Assembly (NCBI GenBank): GCA_002104935.1 | Contig: MCGT01000029.1 | Coordinates: 186,001 to 250,000 of the forward strand | DNA from: Hesseltinella vesiculosa | Lineage: Eukaryota > Mucoromycota > Mucoromycetes > Mucorales > Cunninghamellaceae | DNA: 64,000 nucleotides | Direction: 5' to 3' | Shown here: in pieces, positions 33,864-44,605 of the stretch | Layout: each line of letters opens with the position of its first letter | Position numbering within the stretch: the stretch's first letter is position 1 | The notes under the pieces: model-generated | Database searches by the model: none | Seen by the model: only the letters and a program-made list of their open reading frames with translations | What the model was told of the DNA's origin: nothing | Made by a program: the position numbers and the translations under genes

Positions 33864-34152
33864 ACTCCCTTCCTCTGAGTCCTTCCTTTCTCATAGATCC
33901 CTCCTTCTCCCACTCCTAGCTTGTATATACACGACTTGTTTTCAATAAACACATAGACGCATTTTCCAACAAAAAAGAAACAAGCTTTTTGTTATTTTTT
34001 TTTGGATCAATTTCAACAGTTACCAAAATTAAAAAGCAGCTTTCTTCCTGACTTTGATTTGGCTCTAACCTCGAGCCTTAGTAGTAGGTTTATTAGATCA
34101 CAAACAAAAACTGAAACAGCAAAAAAAAAACATGGAGAATATGCAAAAATAA
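33864..34152. other. 3' flank of PPR gene
   Basis: AT-rich spacer with an AATAAA word at 33944-33949 that could direct 3' end formation of the PPR transcript. No gene was seen before the 5S rRNA gene. Confidence 0.5.
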
Positions 34153-34269
34153 AATTACGGCACCCGGTATTCCCGCGTGATCTCTCACCGCAGTACTAAC
34201 CAAGCCGTACGCTGCTTATCTGCAGAGATCGAACGGGATCTGGATTTTTCAACGTCGTATGGCCGTAAC
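34153..34269 (-). rRNA. 5S ribosomal RNA gene
   Basis: On the minus strand the sequence begins TTACGGCCATACGACGTTGA and ends ACCGGGTGCCGTAA, followed at once by a TTTTATTTTT pol III terminator. The two ends pair (TTACGGC with GCCGTAA) as helix I. Inside are the hallmark 5S blocks TCCCGTTCGATCTCTGCAGA, TAAGCAGCGTACGGCTTGGT, TAGTACTGCGGTGAGAGATC and CGGGAATACCGGG, which form loops A-E and the internal promoter (A box, intermediate element, C box). Length of about 116 nt is normal. It stands alone between two protein genes, so 5S is dispersed here and not in a visible array; a TTTATATTT element lies just upstream. Confidence 0.96.
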
Positions 34270-34619
34270 ATAAATATAAAAGTCACGTGATCATCACGAA
34301 TATATATATCGGGTATTCGGCCGCCGGTAACCGAGAGGAAAGCGAATGAAAACCTGTCATGATGTGGCCTGAGCGTCATCGTTGTTTTTGCTTCCGTTCT
34401 TCGTTTTTTTTTTTTTTACGGTTTTCATTTTTATTTGAAATGATCAGTACAGTACAAGGTAAGGGAGATTAGAATCAGCAAAGCAAAAAATAAAAATAAA
34501 AATAAAAATAAAATAAAAAAAAGAAAACGTCAAACTAAAGCGAAAAGATAAAAACGCGGAGGGCAAAAATAAATACAAAGGTGCAAATGGATGTAAATAA
34601 GTAAATAAATAAATAAAGT
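34270..34619. other. Spacer between 5S gene and BST1 3' end
   Basis: About 350 bp with a CACGTGATCATCACG near-palindrome and ATATATATAT just upstream of the 5S gene, plus A-rich (AAATA)n stretches at 34495-34520 and (AAAT)n at 34600-34615 near the BST1 stop. No gene was recognised. Confidence 0.5.
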
Positions 34620-37600
34620 CTATGAGTTCTTTTTGGTAAAAGGATAAAAATGATCTGACAGGTACTGGTAAACATGGCGGCCGTATGGAGAATGCCAAAA
34701 ATGAAGAATGAGCAGCCAGGCCATCAGCCCGTTGGATAAAAAGTACAATGAATGCGTATACTTGATCCCAAAGAGGCATGCATACACAATCACAGCCACA
34801 AATAAACTGTAGGTGATCCAATGCCAGACTCTGCGAATGGAAAAAAAAAAAATGTGAGCGGGTGTGGTGAAAAAAATGAGTAAAATAGTCTTACTTGGAA
34901 GTGAGTCTTGGTACAATGGCACGGTCATTGGTGAGCAATTCAATGTAAACAAGGAAAGGCGCGATTGCCAGGACACTGTGATCGGAGGAGAAGGGGACAA
35001 ACCAGTGCACAGACAGATTGCGGATCCAGATGATGAGGATTGGCGCATTGAAGGGCAGTAGAGCAACAAAGAGAAGCAGGATGGAGACAAGGAAGTGGTG
35101 ACGGCTAGCGCGTTTGTGGTCGTGTGGCAGCAAAGGGTAGGACCGAATGCAGCTGATCAGGTGGACGAGAAAGGCAACAAGAAAGACAAATTGGTAGGGT
35201 ATACATGTTGCCACCAGGCTGAAGAGGATCAGAGTGACGACGATGCGGCGTTCCAGGCGCTGGCGTTCGGCATCGTGGTGGGCAATACCGTCCAGCAAGG
35301 GTAGCAGGCTCCAGCCCGACGGTGAAGGAGGTTGTTGCCATGGGTGAGGTGGAAAGGCATAATGAAGAGAAGTGGATGAGCCAGAAGAGGCAGAGGGTGG
35401 CATGGTGGAAGACGAGACGGTGGAAGGTTGGATGTAGGTGGGGGAAGAGATGGTGGAGGGTTTCGGAAGCACACACTGGAAGAGGAGAGCCAAGCCGCGC
35501 AGAGCCGTGGACACAACGAACCAGATGATGGTCATAAGGCCGATGCCTAAAAGAATGCCGACGGGAGGCAGCCACCAGAAAAAACCGTCGGTGCGGCCAG
35601 TGAGGACGTCGTGCCAGTGGACGGTAGGGAAATATTGTTGCCATTGTTCATGCAGCGGTGCGAATTCGTACTGGGCGGTTTGGGAGAGGGTGGCCAAGGA
35701 CAAGGCGATCAGCAGGAGAGGGAAGACGGCCCGCAGGCTGAAGACCATCGCTTGCATATAGCTCGGGTAAATACCGGTGTTGAAGTAGCAGCGCAGCTGG
35801 ACGATCCACAAGGTAAGGACGACGATGAAGCAGGAGGATGGTAGTAAAATGCCGTTTCTAAACCCAATCCTGCCGGCCGAGCCGTACCAATCGATGGTGA
35901 CGTCCAGCGATGTAGGGTAGGGGCAGGTGGGGTCCATCCACAGCTGAAGGGCCAAGCCGTTGGCTATGTCGTCTGAGGAATAGCCAAACTGTTGTTGCAT
36001 GGACGGTGACACAGAAGCACCAGAGGCAAGCACGGGTGATGGTGCTATCATTTGGCGTTTGCGGTTGTGTGGGTTAGGGCTGTTGGCGAAAAAGGGCATG
36101 GAGCCATGACGGGACATTTCGATGGGTGAAGAGTGTACATTGGTATAAAATTTGGATTCGTGCATGGCGGTGATGGACTGGCGAAGTAGAGGAGGAAAGT
36201 GAAGTTGTTGGCAAGGTGGTCGATGGACACGGACATGATAGGCTAGCATGGCACTTTCCAGGGCTGTGAAATGAACGGTGGAATAAAGGGCTGGGTTCAA
36301 CTGTAAGTGGATTCCTTTGAGTGCAATGCCTAGACAGGAAAGCAACGTCAGGTTGGGGCGGCACGAGGTCCAAAGACAAAAAAAAAAAAAAAAAAAAAAA
36401 AAAGACTTACTCAGCATGGATTGATCTACGGTTCGAGTGTTGGCGTCAAAATCATAGGGTTCGGCCAAGAGGAAAAAATCATGTGGCCAAGGTGCGACGT
36501 GACGGTCGATCAAAGCCAAGAATTCATAAGGTCGCATTTCGTCAAAGGTGACTGAGGCAAAGGTGTAGGGCGGGGAGGCGTCGGTGGTGGAAGATGGAAG
36601 GGCGACACGCAGGGCGTCGCCAGCGGCACGGCAGCCCATTCGGATCGTCCCTTTGAGTAGGGTTTCTCGTTTGCTGCATAGAACCAATTCGAGTGGGTGG
36701 TGGGAGCCAAAGGCATGGTTGGACATGATGGAAAAGGCGTCGGCTCCTTCATAGACTGGCAAAAATATCATGGCGGGTGTTTCGATGCGAGCGTCCTTGT
36801 CGAGTACAAGTCGTTGGCCGGGTAGCAAAAACTGGCTTTGGTTGGGTTTGATATCGTAAAATGTGAGGTCACCTTTTATAAAGGAGAAGCATGAGCGGTG
36901 TTTTCCCAGCCGGTTCAATTTTTTTTTTTTTTTTACCAAACGCTAAATCCGAGCCATCACCAATGCGAGGCTCCAAGCCAGATAAAAAGGCATTTTCCAT
37001 GATATGCATGCGCTCATCGAGGGGTTTTGTTTGAGAGCCTCGGCGGGCATCCACAATGTTCAGCAAGGTTTTGGCCAAGACATGGACAACTTGGTTGCAG
37101 GAGAGGATCTGGATATGATCGGCGCCAGACCAGACAAAGGGTACAGTGGAGGTGAAGACGGTGAAGCCGTGGGAGGGAGGGAGAAAGGGATTGACGTTGG
37201 CACTATCGGATGAAACGGTGGTGTCGAGATTGCCTCCAGCAATGGAGATGAGACAAACATCTTTTAGGATATCGACGGGGGATGGTCGTAATGGGTGAAC
37301 GGAGAGGGCTGTGGGTTCAAAGGCGGCTTTCCAAAACTGGTGAATGTCATCGTAGATCTGAGACAGCTTCCAGTCAAAAGGAGCGGGTGGGAGGAGGTGA
37401 GGGGTGGCGAGGGTGATGATGGTGTTGATTGTGCTGGGCTGATAGTTGTGCATAGTAAACATGGCTCGAGCAACGGTGCCACCCATGGAGTGGGCCACGA
37501 TCATGACGGAGGTTGGGTCGGGTAAAGGGTGATGTTGTTCCATGCCCCAACGTCGAGAAAAGGGATAGAGTTTCAAGATGTAGTCGATGGCGTCATTGAG

Positions 37601-38301
37601 ATATTCGGCTTGCTCCAAAAGTGATTGTCCATGTAACGCAGAGAATTCTTCATTAAAATCGACTATGCAAAAAGGGTTGAGCTGAGCCAAAGTGAAGGGC
37701 TGAGTTTTTTTTTACCAGTATAAAAATCCAGAGGACGCATGCCTTGATCCCAATTATCCATATGTCGAGCATAGTTCTGATAATAATAATAAGAAGACTC
37801 GGATGCAATAGAACGGACTTGCTTATAACTGCCAGCATGGCCAGGAATAAAGAGGACAGGAATGCCAGTGGGCTAAAAAAAGAGAGAAATATTTTTTTTG
37901 TGAGACATCAAAACAGATGGGTTGGTGTCACGTCAAAGACAAATTACCTGGTCAGAAAGATCGACGCCTTTTTCTCTGTAGAGATATAGGGAGTATTTTC
38001 CAGCAAAGCGAGTCATTTCACTATCGAAGCCATCCTGTTTGAGAAAGACGGGGCGCATATAACTCTCCTGGCAGGTGGATTGATCTTTTTGGTAGTGAAA
38101 GAAGGAATCGAGAATGACAGCCACGATGGAGACGGCCAAGAGAACAATGATCAGCAACGCAAGCGCCCAAGCTGTTGACACTCGATACCAGAGAGGTAAT
38201 GGCTGAGTTGCGACGGGATAGCTGACATGCATAGCTGTTTCGTCTTCAGGTTCATCATCTTGGTCGTCTCTTGACTTTTCTGAAGATACACTATGATTCA
38301 T
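34620..38301 (-). CDS. BST1: GPI inositol-deacylase (BST1/PGAP1)
   Basis: Six minus-strand exons: 38301-37948, 37872-37716, 37662-36937, 36872-36411, 36329-34895, 34830-34620; they sum to 1,114 residues. The ER-membrane enzyme removes the inositol acyl chain from GPI anchors, which licenses exit of GPI proteins from the ER. After a cytosolic acidic N-terminus there is one TM helix (ALALLIIVLLAVSIVAVI), then the lumenal lipase domain with PVLFIPGHAGSYKQVRSIAS and the catalytic-Ser motif VAHSMGGTVAR. A long lumenal region follows, and the C-terminal 400 residues hold several hydrophobic TM segments, as in PGAP1. Length matches yeast Bst1. It shares a promoter region with the MYND gene. A 29-base A tract lies in intron 4 next to the donor. 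Confidence 0.95.
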
Positions 38302-39111
38302 TCTAAGCAAGAGGGGGGGGGGTATGAGATGCTATTAAACAAGTAATGAACTATTAAATGTATGCACTAATGTCTATATATATATATATAATATAATAAT
38401 AATAATATATATATATATATATATAAAGGGCAGGGACGGATATGAAGACGTAGAATCAATAACCCTCTTCACTCTTTGGAGGGAAAAAGAAAAAAAAACC
38501 TAAAACTGGGGAGTTGAATGGTAGGGGAGACGCTCTATCAAAATAGGGTAAACAACAAAAAGTAGGATTGTCAAATAGCAGTGAATAGTGAGATCAATCA
38601 ATATTAAAACTAAATGGGCATCCTAAGATTAAAAGGAGACGTCGAAATAAACGGAAAGGAAGAAGCCAACAAGAAAGAGCTTGCGGGGAAGAAATAAAAA
38701 AGAAAGGGGGCTTTCCAATGAATGGTTATCATTGGCTGGGATCTACCGGTTGCTTTTTTTTTTTTTTTTTTTTCACTCTTGCCCAAAAAAGCACCGCAAA
38801 AAAAAAAAGAGGCAAGGAATGTTTGTTGAAAGCGTTTCCTTTTTCCCACCTACTTTATATTCTTTTTTTACCTTGGAAACGGATCCCATTATTTTTGAGC
38901 GTTGTATAAGTAAACATGCATAATCGTGACCAATTTGGTAGTGCACAAGAAATAATGAAAAAATGTGTGACCGTGTAAGTGGCAGCGAGGGAATTTTTTC
39001 AGGCAAACCCCCTCCCCCTTCGATTCCAAACTCCCCCTTTTCTTTTATTGCCCTTTTCCCTTTTTTTCATATTCTTTTTTCTTTTTTACATCATATTCAT
39101 TTTTTATAATC
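38302..39111. promoter_or_regulatory. Divergent promoter region of BST1 and the MYND gene, with AT microsatellite
   Basis: About 810 bp separate two divergent start codons. The part next to BST1 has a GGGGGGGG run and a long AT dinucleotide tract. The part next to the MYND gene has T- and CT-rich tracts reaching to within a few bases of its ATG. No coding sequence was recognised. Confidence 0.55.
38375..38427. repeat. AT/AAT microsatellite
   Basis: Nearly uninterrupted (TA)n with an AATAAT interruption in the middle; self-complementary and likely to form a hairpin or melt easily. It lies about 75 bp upstream of the BST1 start codon. Confidence 0.9.
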
Positions 39112-40422
39112 ATGCCTGCTGAAGTTGCCCCTGCTGTTGTTGATACACCTCAAGCTGTGGTGGAAGGTGCCGAGGATGAAAGCTATCAAGACCGTTATTT
39201 GGAAGGCAGTCAACAATTCATTGCCTACGACTTGTTGGAAGCCAGAGGCAAAACCGATGCTACCACCGATCCCAGTGTAAAACGATACCAAGAAGCCAAG
39301 GCCTTGTTCCGTAAAGGATATGATTTGTGTATGACCGTGCCTCGTTCTTTGGACGATCAAGTGCTGGCTCAACACGAAGATGACATCAAGTCAGCTGCTG
39401 AAGCCATGGTGGATGCCTGGTTGTTGGATGACAAGGCTGCTCCCATGTCCGAACGTGTTCTTATTCTTGGTCAGCAATACGAAAAGGTGTTGTTAAAGGA
39501 TATCCCTGATGCTGAAAAGGAAGGCTTCTTTGTTAAATACTCGCTCCTCTTTTCGGCGTGGATCCTTTTGGTTGGCAAGCAATATGACCATTGGTAACAC
39601 AAAACAATCGCCTTTTCATTATGCCCTTGCATTCTGAACCTTTTTTTCTTATACATATTAGCATCACCACTCTGAACTTGGCCATTGAAACCTATGATGA
39701 TATCACCGCTCGTATCTTCTTTTTGCGTGCCACTTGTTACTTTTCTACCAATCAAGTAGAGTAAGTAGAGAATCGTTGCCATGGCAACAGCACGACGCTG
39801 ACATTTTTTTTTCAGTTTGGGCATCAAGGACTTGCACAAGTGTTTGGAATTGGACCAGGACTTCCATTTGGCGAACAGCATTTTGGGATCAGTCTATCTC
39901 TCACAAAAGAAAGAGGAAGAGGCAGCCAAGCACTTTGAACTGTTTTTGGAAGCCGGCCACCCTGACACACCTGATTTTGTCAATGCCCAATACTCCATGG
40001 CCTTGTTGACCAAGAGCAAAGATGCTGAAAAAGCCAAAACCTACTACAAGTCAGCCAAGGAATCTGAGACTCGCTTCAAGCAATTGTATGGTACCCATGT
40101 CGGCATGAACAATGTCAAGCGCGATTCCATCTATGCCTTTGAATCCTCGGATGATGCTCAACGTTTGGTCTTTGCCAACATGAACAAGCGCGACCGTATG
40201 CAATACGGTCAAAAGATCGAAAAACTCATCGAGGCCGGTATCCTCAACACAGCCTACCCTGCCAGCCCTAACAACTGCTCTAACTGTGGTGCCAAGCATC
40301 TCAAGGATGCCCCTGGCAAGGCTCTCTTATGCTGTGGCGGCTGCCGTGGCATCTGGTACTGCTCACGTGAATGTCAAAAATCGGATTTCAAGAAGCATAA
40401 ACTTGGTTGCAAGAAGCAATAA
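39112..40422 (+). CDS. MYND zinc-finger protein with TPR-like helical region
   Basis: Exons 39112-39593, 39662-39760 and 39816-40422 give 395 residues. The N-terminal 300 residues are helical and include TPR-like pairs (ITTLNLAIETYDDITARIFF; LGIKDLHKCLELDQDFHLAN; EEAAKHFELFLEAGHPDTPD). The C-terminus is a complete MYND finger: CSNCGAKH ... LLCCGGCRGIWYCSRECQKS ... HKLGC, with the C-x2-C, C-x2-C, YC-x3-C and H-x3-C ligands. No SET domain is present, so it is not a SMYD methyltransferase. MYND fingers bind Pro-rich peptides; the partner and process are unknown. The gene is divergent from BST1. Confidence 0.88.
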
Positions 40423-40803
40423 ATAATGGGTCTCTGTTTTTTTTTTTTTTTTCCTGTCCCTCTCCTTTTTTTCATTTGTCCTTGAAAAATAATGCATTAT
40501 CGGAAGCATGAATCGTAGACCTACATGACGGCCCCTCCGCAACCCGTCAATGACCTTTTCATCGGCGGCGGAATGTCCTTTTCTTTTTATCAGGTTCATC
40601 ATCTATACATAATTCAATAAATATAAAAAAATAGCGTGAAGATAGGTGTCATTTGTCAGGAAGTTGGTGGGGTTTTCATGCTGGCGGAGCTGGCGTGCTT
40701 GTCACGTTCTGGCTTGAGTCCGTTTATTATTATTTTTTTTTTTGTCCATCTCCTTTTCCTCCTCCCACTTTTTTATTTATATTTATCGTCATTGTAACTG
40801 ACC
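40423..40803. other. Intergenic spacer, nothing recognised
   Basis: About 380 bp with T tracts at 40437-40452 and 40732-40744. AATAAATATA-like sequence near 40615 may act in 3' processing. The last 60 bases before the ABCD start are pyrimidine-rich. Confidence 0.5.
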
Positions 40804-43800
40804 ATGGCTCTTCATTCCTCATTGAATGCTCGCACCAAAACACTGGGTGGTGGACTGGCAGTGCTGACGCTGCTGTTCGCTATTTTGAAGGCTCGTGAAC
40901 GGATTGCCTCCTATGGCAAAAAAACCATCAAGACTGACTTGGCCACTGCGAAGGAAACGCAAAAAACCCAACGAGTGGGCGTTAATGCCCAGTTTATTGA
41001 ACAAATGAAACGCATTCTACCCATCTGCATTCCAGGTAACCATTTTGTCTGGATTATTAAAAGATAGGCTTCTTACTCTTTTTTTCGTAAGGATTGTTTT
41101 CCAAGGAATCTGGGTTGCTTGTCATCCTGGCTAGTGTGTTGATTGCACGTACATGGCTAGATATCTGGCAAGTATCATGCACTGGACAAGCAGCCGCACT
41201 AACACGTTTGATTTTAATATGACAGGTTTTCTGGTTTCAACGGGTAAGGCACATTTATAGGGGGAAACAGGCAGGGAGGCAAAACCTTACTTTGCGTTTG
41301 GCGTGTAACCTCTCTTTCCAATTTTACAAGTGCTGTGGTCAAAGCCATTGTGTCGCGCAACCGAAAATCATTTATTGCCAAGGTTATTTTCCAATTTGGC
41401 TTGATGATGGTAAGGGGTTTTATACGAGACTGTGGTGCATAAAATGGAGTCATTCACCCTTATCACCCATGCTCTTTCCAGTGGCCAATGAGTATTGTCA
41501 ACAATTCCTTAAAGTTGACCATCAGTGCCTTGTCCTTGTGCTTCCGTGAACGTCTGACAAAGGTAAAGACCGGTTGGACGTCGGATCAACTGTGCTCACC
41601 TCTTGATTTTCCAAGTTTGCTCATGACCAATACCTCGATGGCATCACTTTCTACCAAATCTCCAATTTGGACAACCGCCTGCAAAATGCCGATCAACTGC
41701 TCACGCAAGACATTGCCAAATTCTCGGACAATCTGTCGCACCTGTACTCGGACATTGCCAAGCCTATCGTCGACATCTTTTTGTTTGCCTACAAATTGGG
41801 CGAAGCCATGTAAGCGACCAATCAAAAGCAACAAGAAAACCTACCGTTTTTCCATAGTGGCAACGAAGCACCTTTCTTCATGATTGGCTACTTTTTCCTG
41901 TCTGGTGTATTGCTGCGGTCGTTTTCTCCTCCTTTTGCTCGCTGTAATTCAGGATCTGACTTAGTTTGACCAAGGGCTCATCTTCCTTCTTTGCCTAGAC
42001 ACGGCGATTGAGCAACGACTAGAAGGCGATTTCCGATTCACACACGTAAAGAGACGCGGACTAACCTGGCTGTTCTCATCTTTTTTCTTAATCTCTAGTC
42101 GCGTATCATTGCTCATTCGGAAGAAGTGGCTTTCTACGGCGGTGGTCAACGTGAAAAAGAAGTTGTCAACAACAGCTTCCAAAAGGTGAGTCATGCTTCG
42201 AAAGGCTGGTGGAGAGACGGTAAATGACTTTTTATTTTTTTTTTTATTTTCTAGATTGTGAATCATGAACGCAAAGTGTACACGTTGCGCTTTTTGAATG
42301 GTATCTTTGACTCAGTTTTGGTGAAATACTGCGCAACCATGACTGCCTACTAGTAAGCTGGTGACCATGGAAGCCAGAGAACACGATTGACTCATCCTCC
42401 TTATTTAGCTTGCTTGCTCGACCTGTGTTTGATCCTCGTTATGGTAAGCAAGCTTTGCCTCTTGTCAAAAAAAGTCCTAGCCTGATTTTCTTCTCCTTTA
42501 GCAACCGAGCATATGGGTGGCGTGTCGGACGATCCTACAAAGCTAATGGAAGACTATTCGCGTAACTGTAAGGTGGTCGTTGCATAACAGATTGGTGTTG
42601 GATAACCCCCCCCCCCCTTTTTTTTTTTGGTTGATGTTAGCTGGTTATTTGATCAACTTGTCGCAAGCTGTTGGTCGTTTGATTTTGGCTGGCCGTGATC
42701 TGACACGCTTTGCCGGCTACACTGTAAGCATACATCCAGCAATGAACCCCACTCGAAGTCGAGGGCCGACTTTTTTTTTATTTCACTTTTAGCACCGAGT
42801 CGCCGAATTGTTTGATGTGTTGCGTGATGTCAAGAATGGTAGATATACCCGGACGCTTGTGACCAATGAGCAGGAAGGAAGTGCTCAGGACCAAGGCAAG
42901 TAAAAAAGAAGAGTTGTAAAGCGACAGCCCCTCACATTTTTTGTACAGTCATGGATGCTAGCAGAATGAAGGGCAAGCTGATCATCAAGGATGGCATGAT
43001 TATTTTTGACAAAGTGCCAATCATCACACCCAACAATGATATATTGGTAAGGAAATGACGAAGCTTGGCGCCACTGACAATCACTCTTGTTTTGCTGTAG
43101 CTCAAGGAATTGTCATTCAAGGTGTCGCAGGGCATGAACACCCTTGTGTCTGGTCCCAATGGCTGTGGGTAACGTGTTGAAAAAAGAACAGCCTGGACTC
43201 GGTGTAACACTTTTTATTCCATTTCAGCAAGAGTTCATTATTCCGCATTCTTGGCAACCTCTGGCCATTATTTGGTAAGGAAGCAAACTCTTTTTAAAAT
43301 AGACCCATCACGTTTACTATATATGTCCACGATCCTACAGGTGGTACTCTGACGAAGCCCGCCGCCAGCAAATTATTTTATGTGCCTCAGAAACCCTACC
43401 TTGCCCTTGGTACTTTCCGTGACCAAGTTATTTACCCTGACACCGCTGAAGAAGCCAGATTAAAAGGTTTCAATGATGTCAAGCTGATGGAACTCCTGGA
43501 AACCGTGCACTTGGCTTATTTGGTTGAACGCGAAGGAGGATGGGATGCCATCCAAGACTGGGCCGATGTGTAATGAATCTGCATCAAAAAAAGGCGATCA
43601 ATTCATTTTTTTTTTTTTTTAGGTTGTCGGGTGGTGAAAAGCAACGGGTGGCCATGGCTCGCCTGTTTTACCATCGTCCTCAGTTTGTAAGTATCAACAT
43701 TTGCTTTCCTTTTTCATTTTTTGATGCTGACCGGTCCTTACTGTTAGGCTATTTTGGATGAATGTACTAGCGCTGTCAGTGTTGATGTCGAGGCCATTAT

Positions 43801-44139
43801 GTACGAACATGCTAGAAAGGTCGGCATCACTCTGTTCACCGTGTCACACAGGTATAAAAAAAAATGGAAGCCCTTTCGTGATCTCACCGTTTTTCCTGGC
43901 TTGTAGAACGTCGTTGGTGCGCCATCATGAATTCTTACTTCGCTTTGATGGTGAAGGCCACTATGAGTTCCGCGAGTAAGCTGCCGTGGTTTTTATTTTT
44001 CTAAACTTGGTACAGTGGGATCACAGTATTCAATCGATTCTTTCTTTTTCTCATTTGCAGAATGGACCCAGAAGATATCCAAGGCGCCTTTTCTTTTGGT
44101 CACGGCAAATCACAACCCCAAACCAAGATGGAACAATAA
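40804..44139 (+). CDS. Peroxisomal fatty acyl-CoA ABC half transporter (ABCD/PXA type)
   Basis: I place 22 exons: 40804-41035, 41092-41167, 41226-41243, 41331-41409, 41482-41562, 41616-41809, 41858-41943, 41999-42045, 42099-42185, 42255-42352, 42409-42443, 42502-42567, 42641-42723, 42793-42895, 42949-43046, 43101-43168, 43228-43274, 43341-43569, 43623-43686, 43748-43851, 43907-43975, 44061-44139. They sum to 680 residues, normal for ABCD half transporters. The TM half has the EAA-like stretch [20 protein letters not shown] and [11 protein letters not shown]. The nucleotide-binding half has Walker A GPNGCGKSSLFR, Q-loop [15 protein letters not shown], signature LSGGEKQR, Walker [14 protein letters not shown] and the H-loop SHR. 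The family imports long-chain acyl-CoA into peroxisomes. Exon 3 is only 18 nt. Introns 2 (41168-41225) and 14 (42896-42948) have GC donors. Confidence 0.95.
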
Positions 44140-44605
44140 AAAAAAAATTAGATCGTCTGTTACAATAAACATCTTACCATTTTTATTTTTTATGTGCACA
44201 GTAAAATGTGGCTCACGTCGCATGCAAGACAAATCCAAATTTTTCTCCCCTTCCTGCCCTGGGCGCCGAGTAAAGCTTGCGCCTCAACCTTTTTTTTTTT
44301 TTTCGGATCTACACTTGTGTATCTTCGTGACCTCATGAGCAAAAAAAAAAAAAAATGGAGATGTCTGCTGCGACAAGCAACTCATAAGCTCGAAAAAAAA
44401 AATTATACTAACCTTTTCATGGCCCTGGTTGTCACACATCATTCAATTTTCACTATTGCCTAGTGTCCAGAGCTCTGGGGAATCGGGGCTTTCTATTGGC
44501 TGACTGAGTTTCAGGCACCCGATTGCAAAGTTCAAAGCTTTTTGCAAACAGGCGTTTTTTTCTTTTTTCGCTTGTTCTTTTCCATATTTTTTTTGATACT
44601 ACATC
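44140..44605. other. Intergenic spacer, nothing recognised
   Basis: About 470 bp between the ABCD and F-BAR/RhoGAP genes. AATAAA at 44136-44141 and AATAAAC at 44164 follow the ABCD stop closely. The region has A and T tracts but no recognisable gene. Confidence 0.5.
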
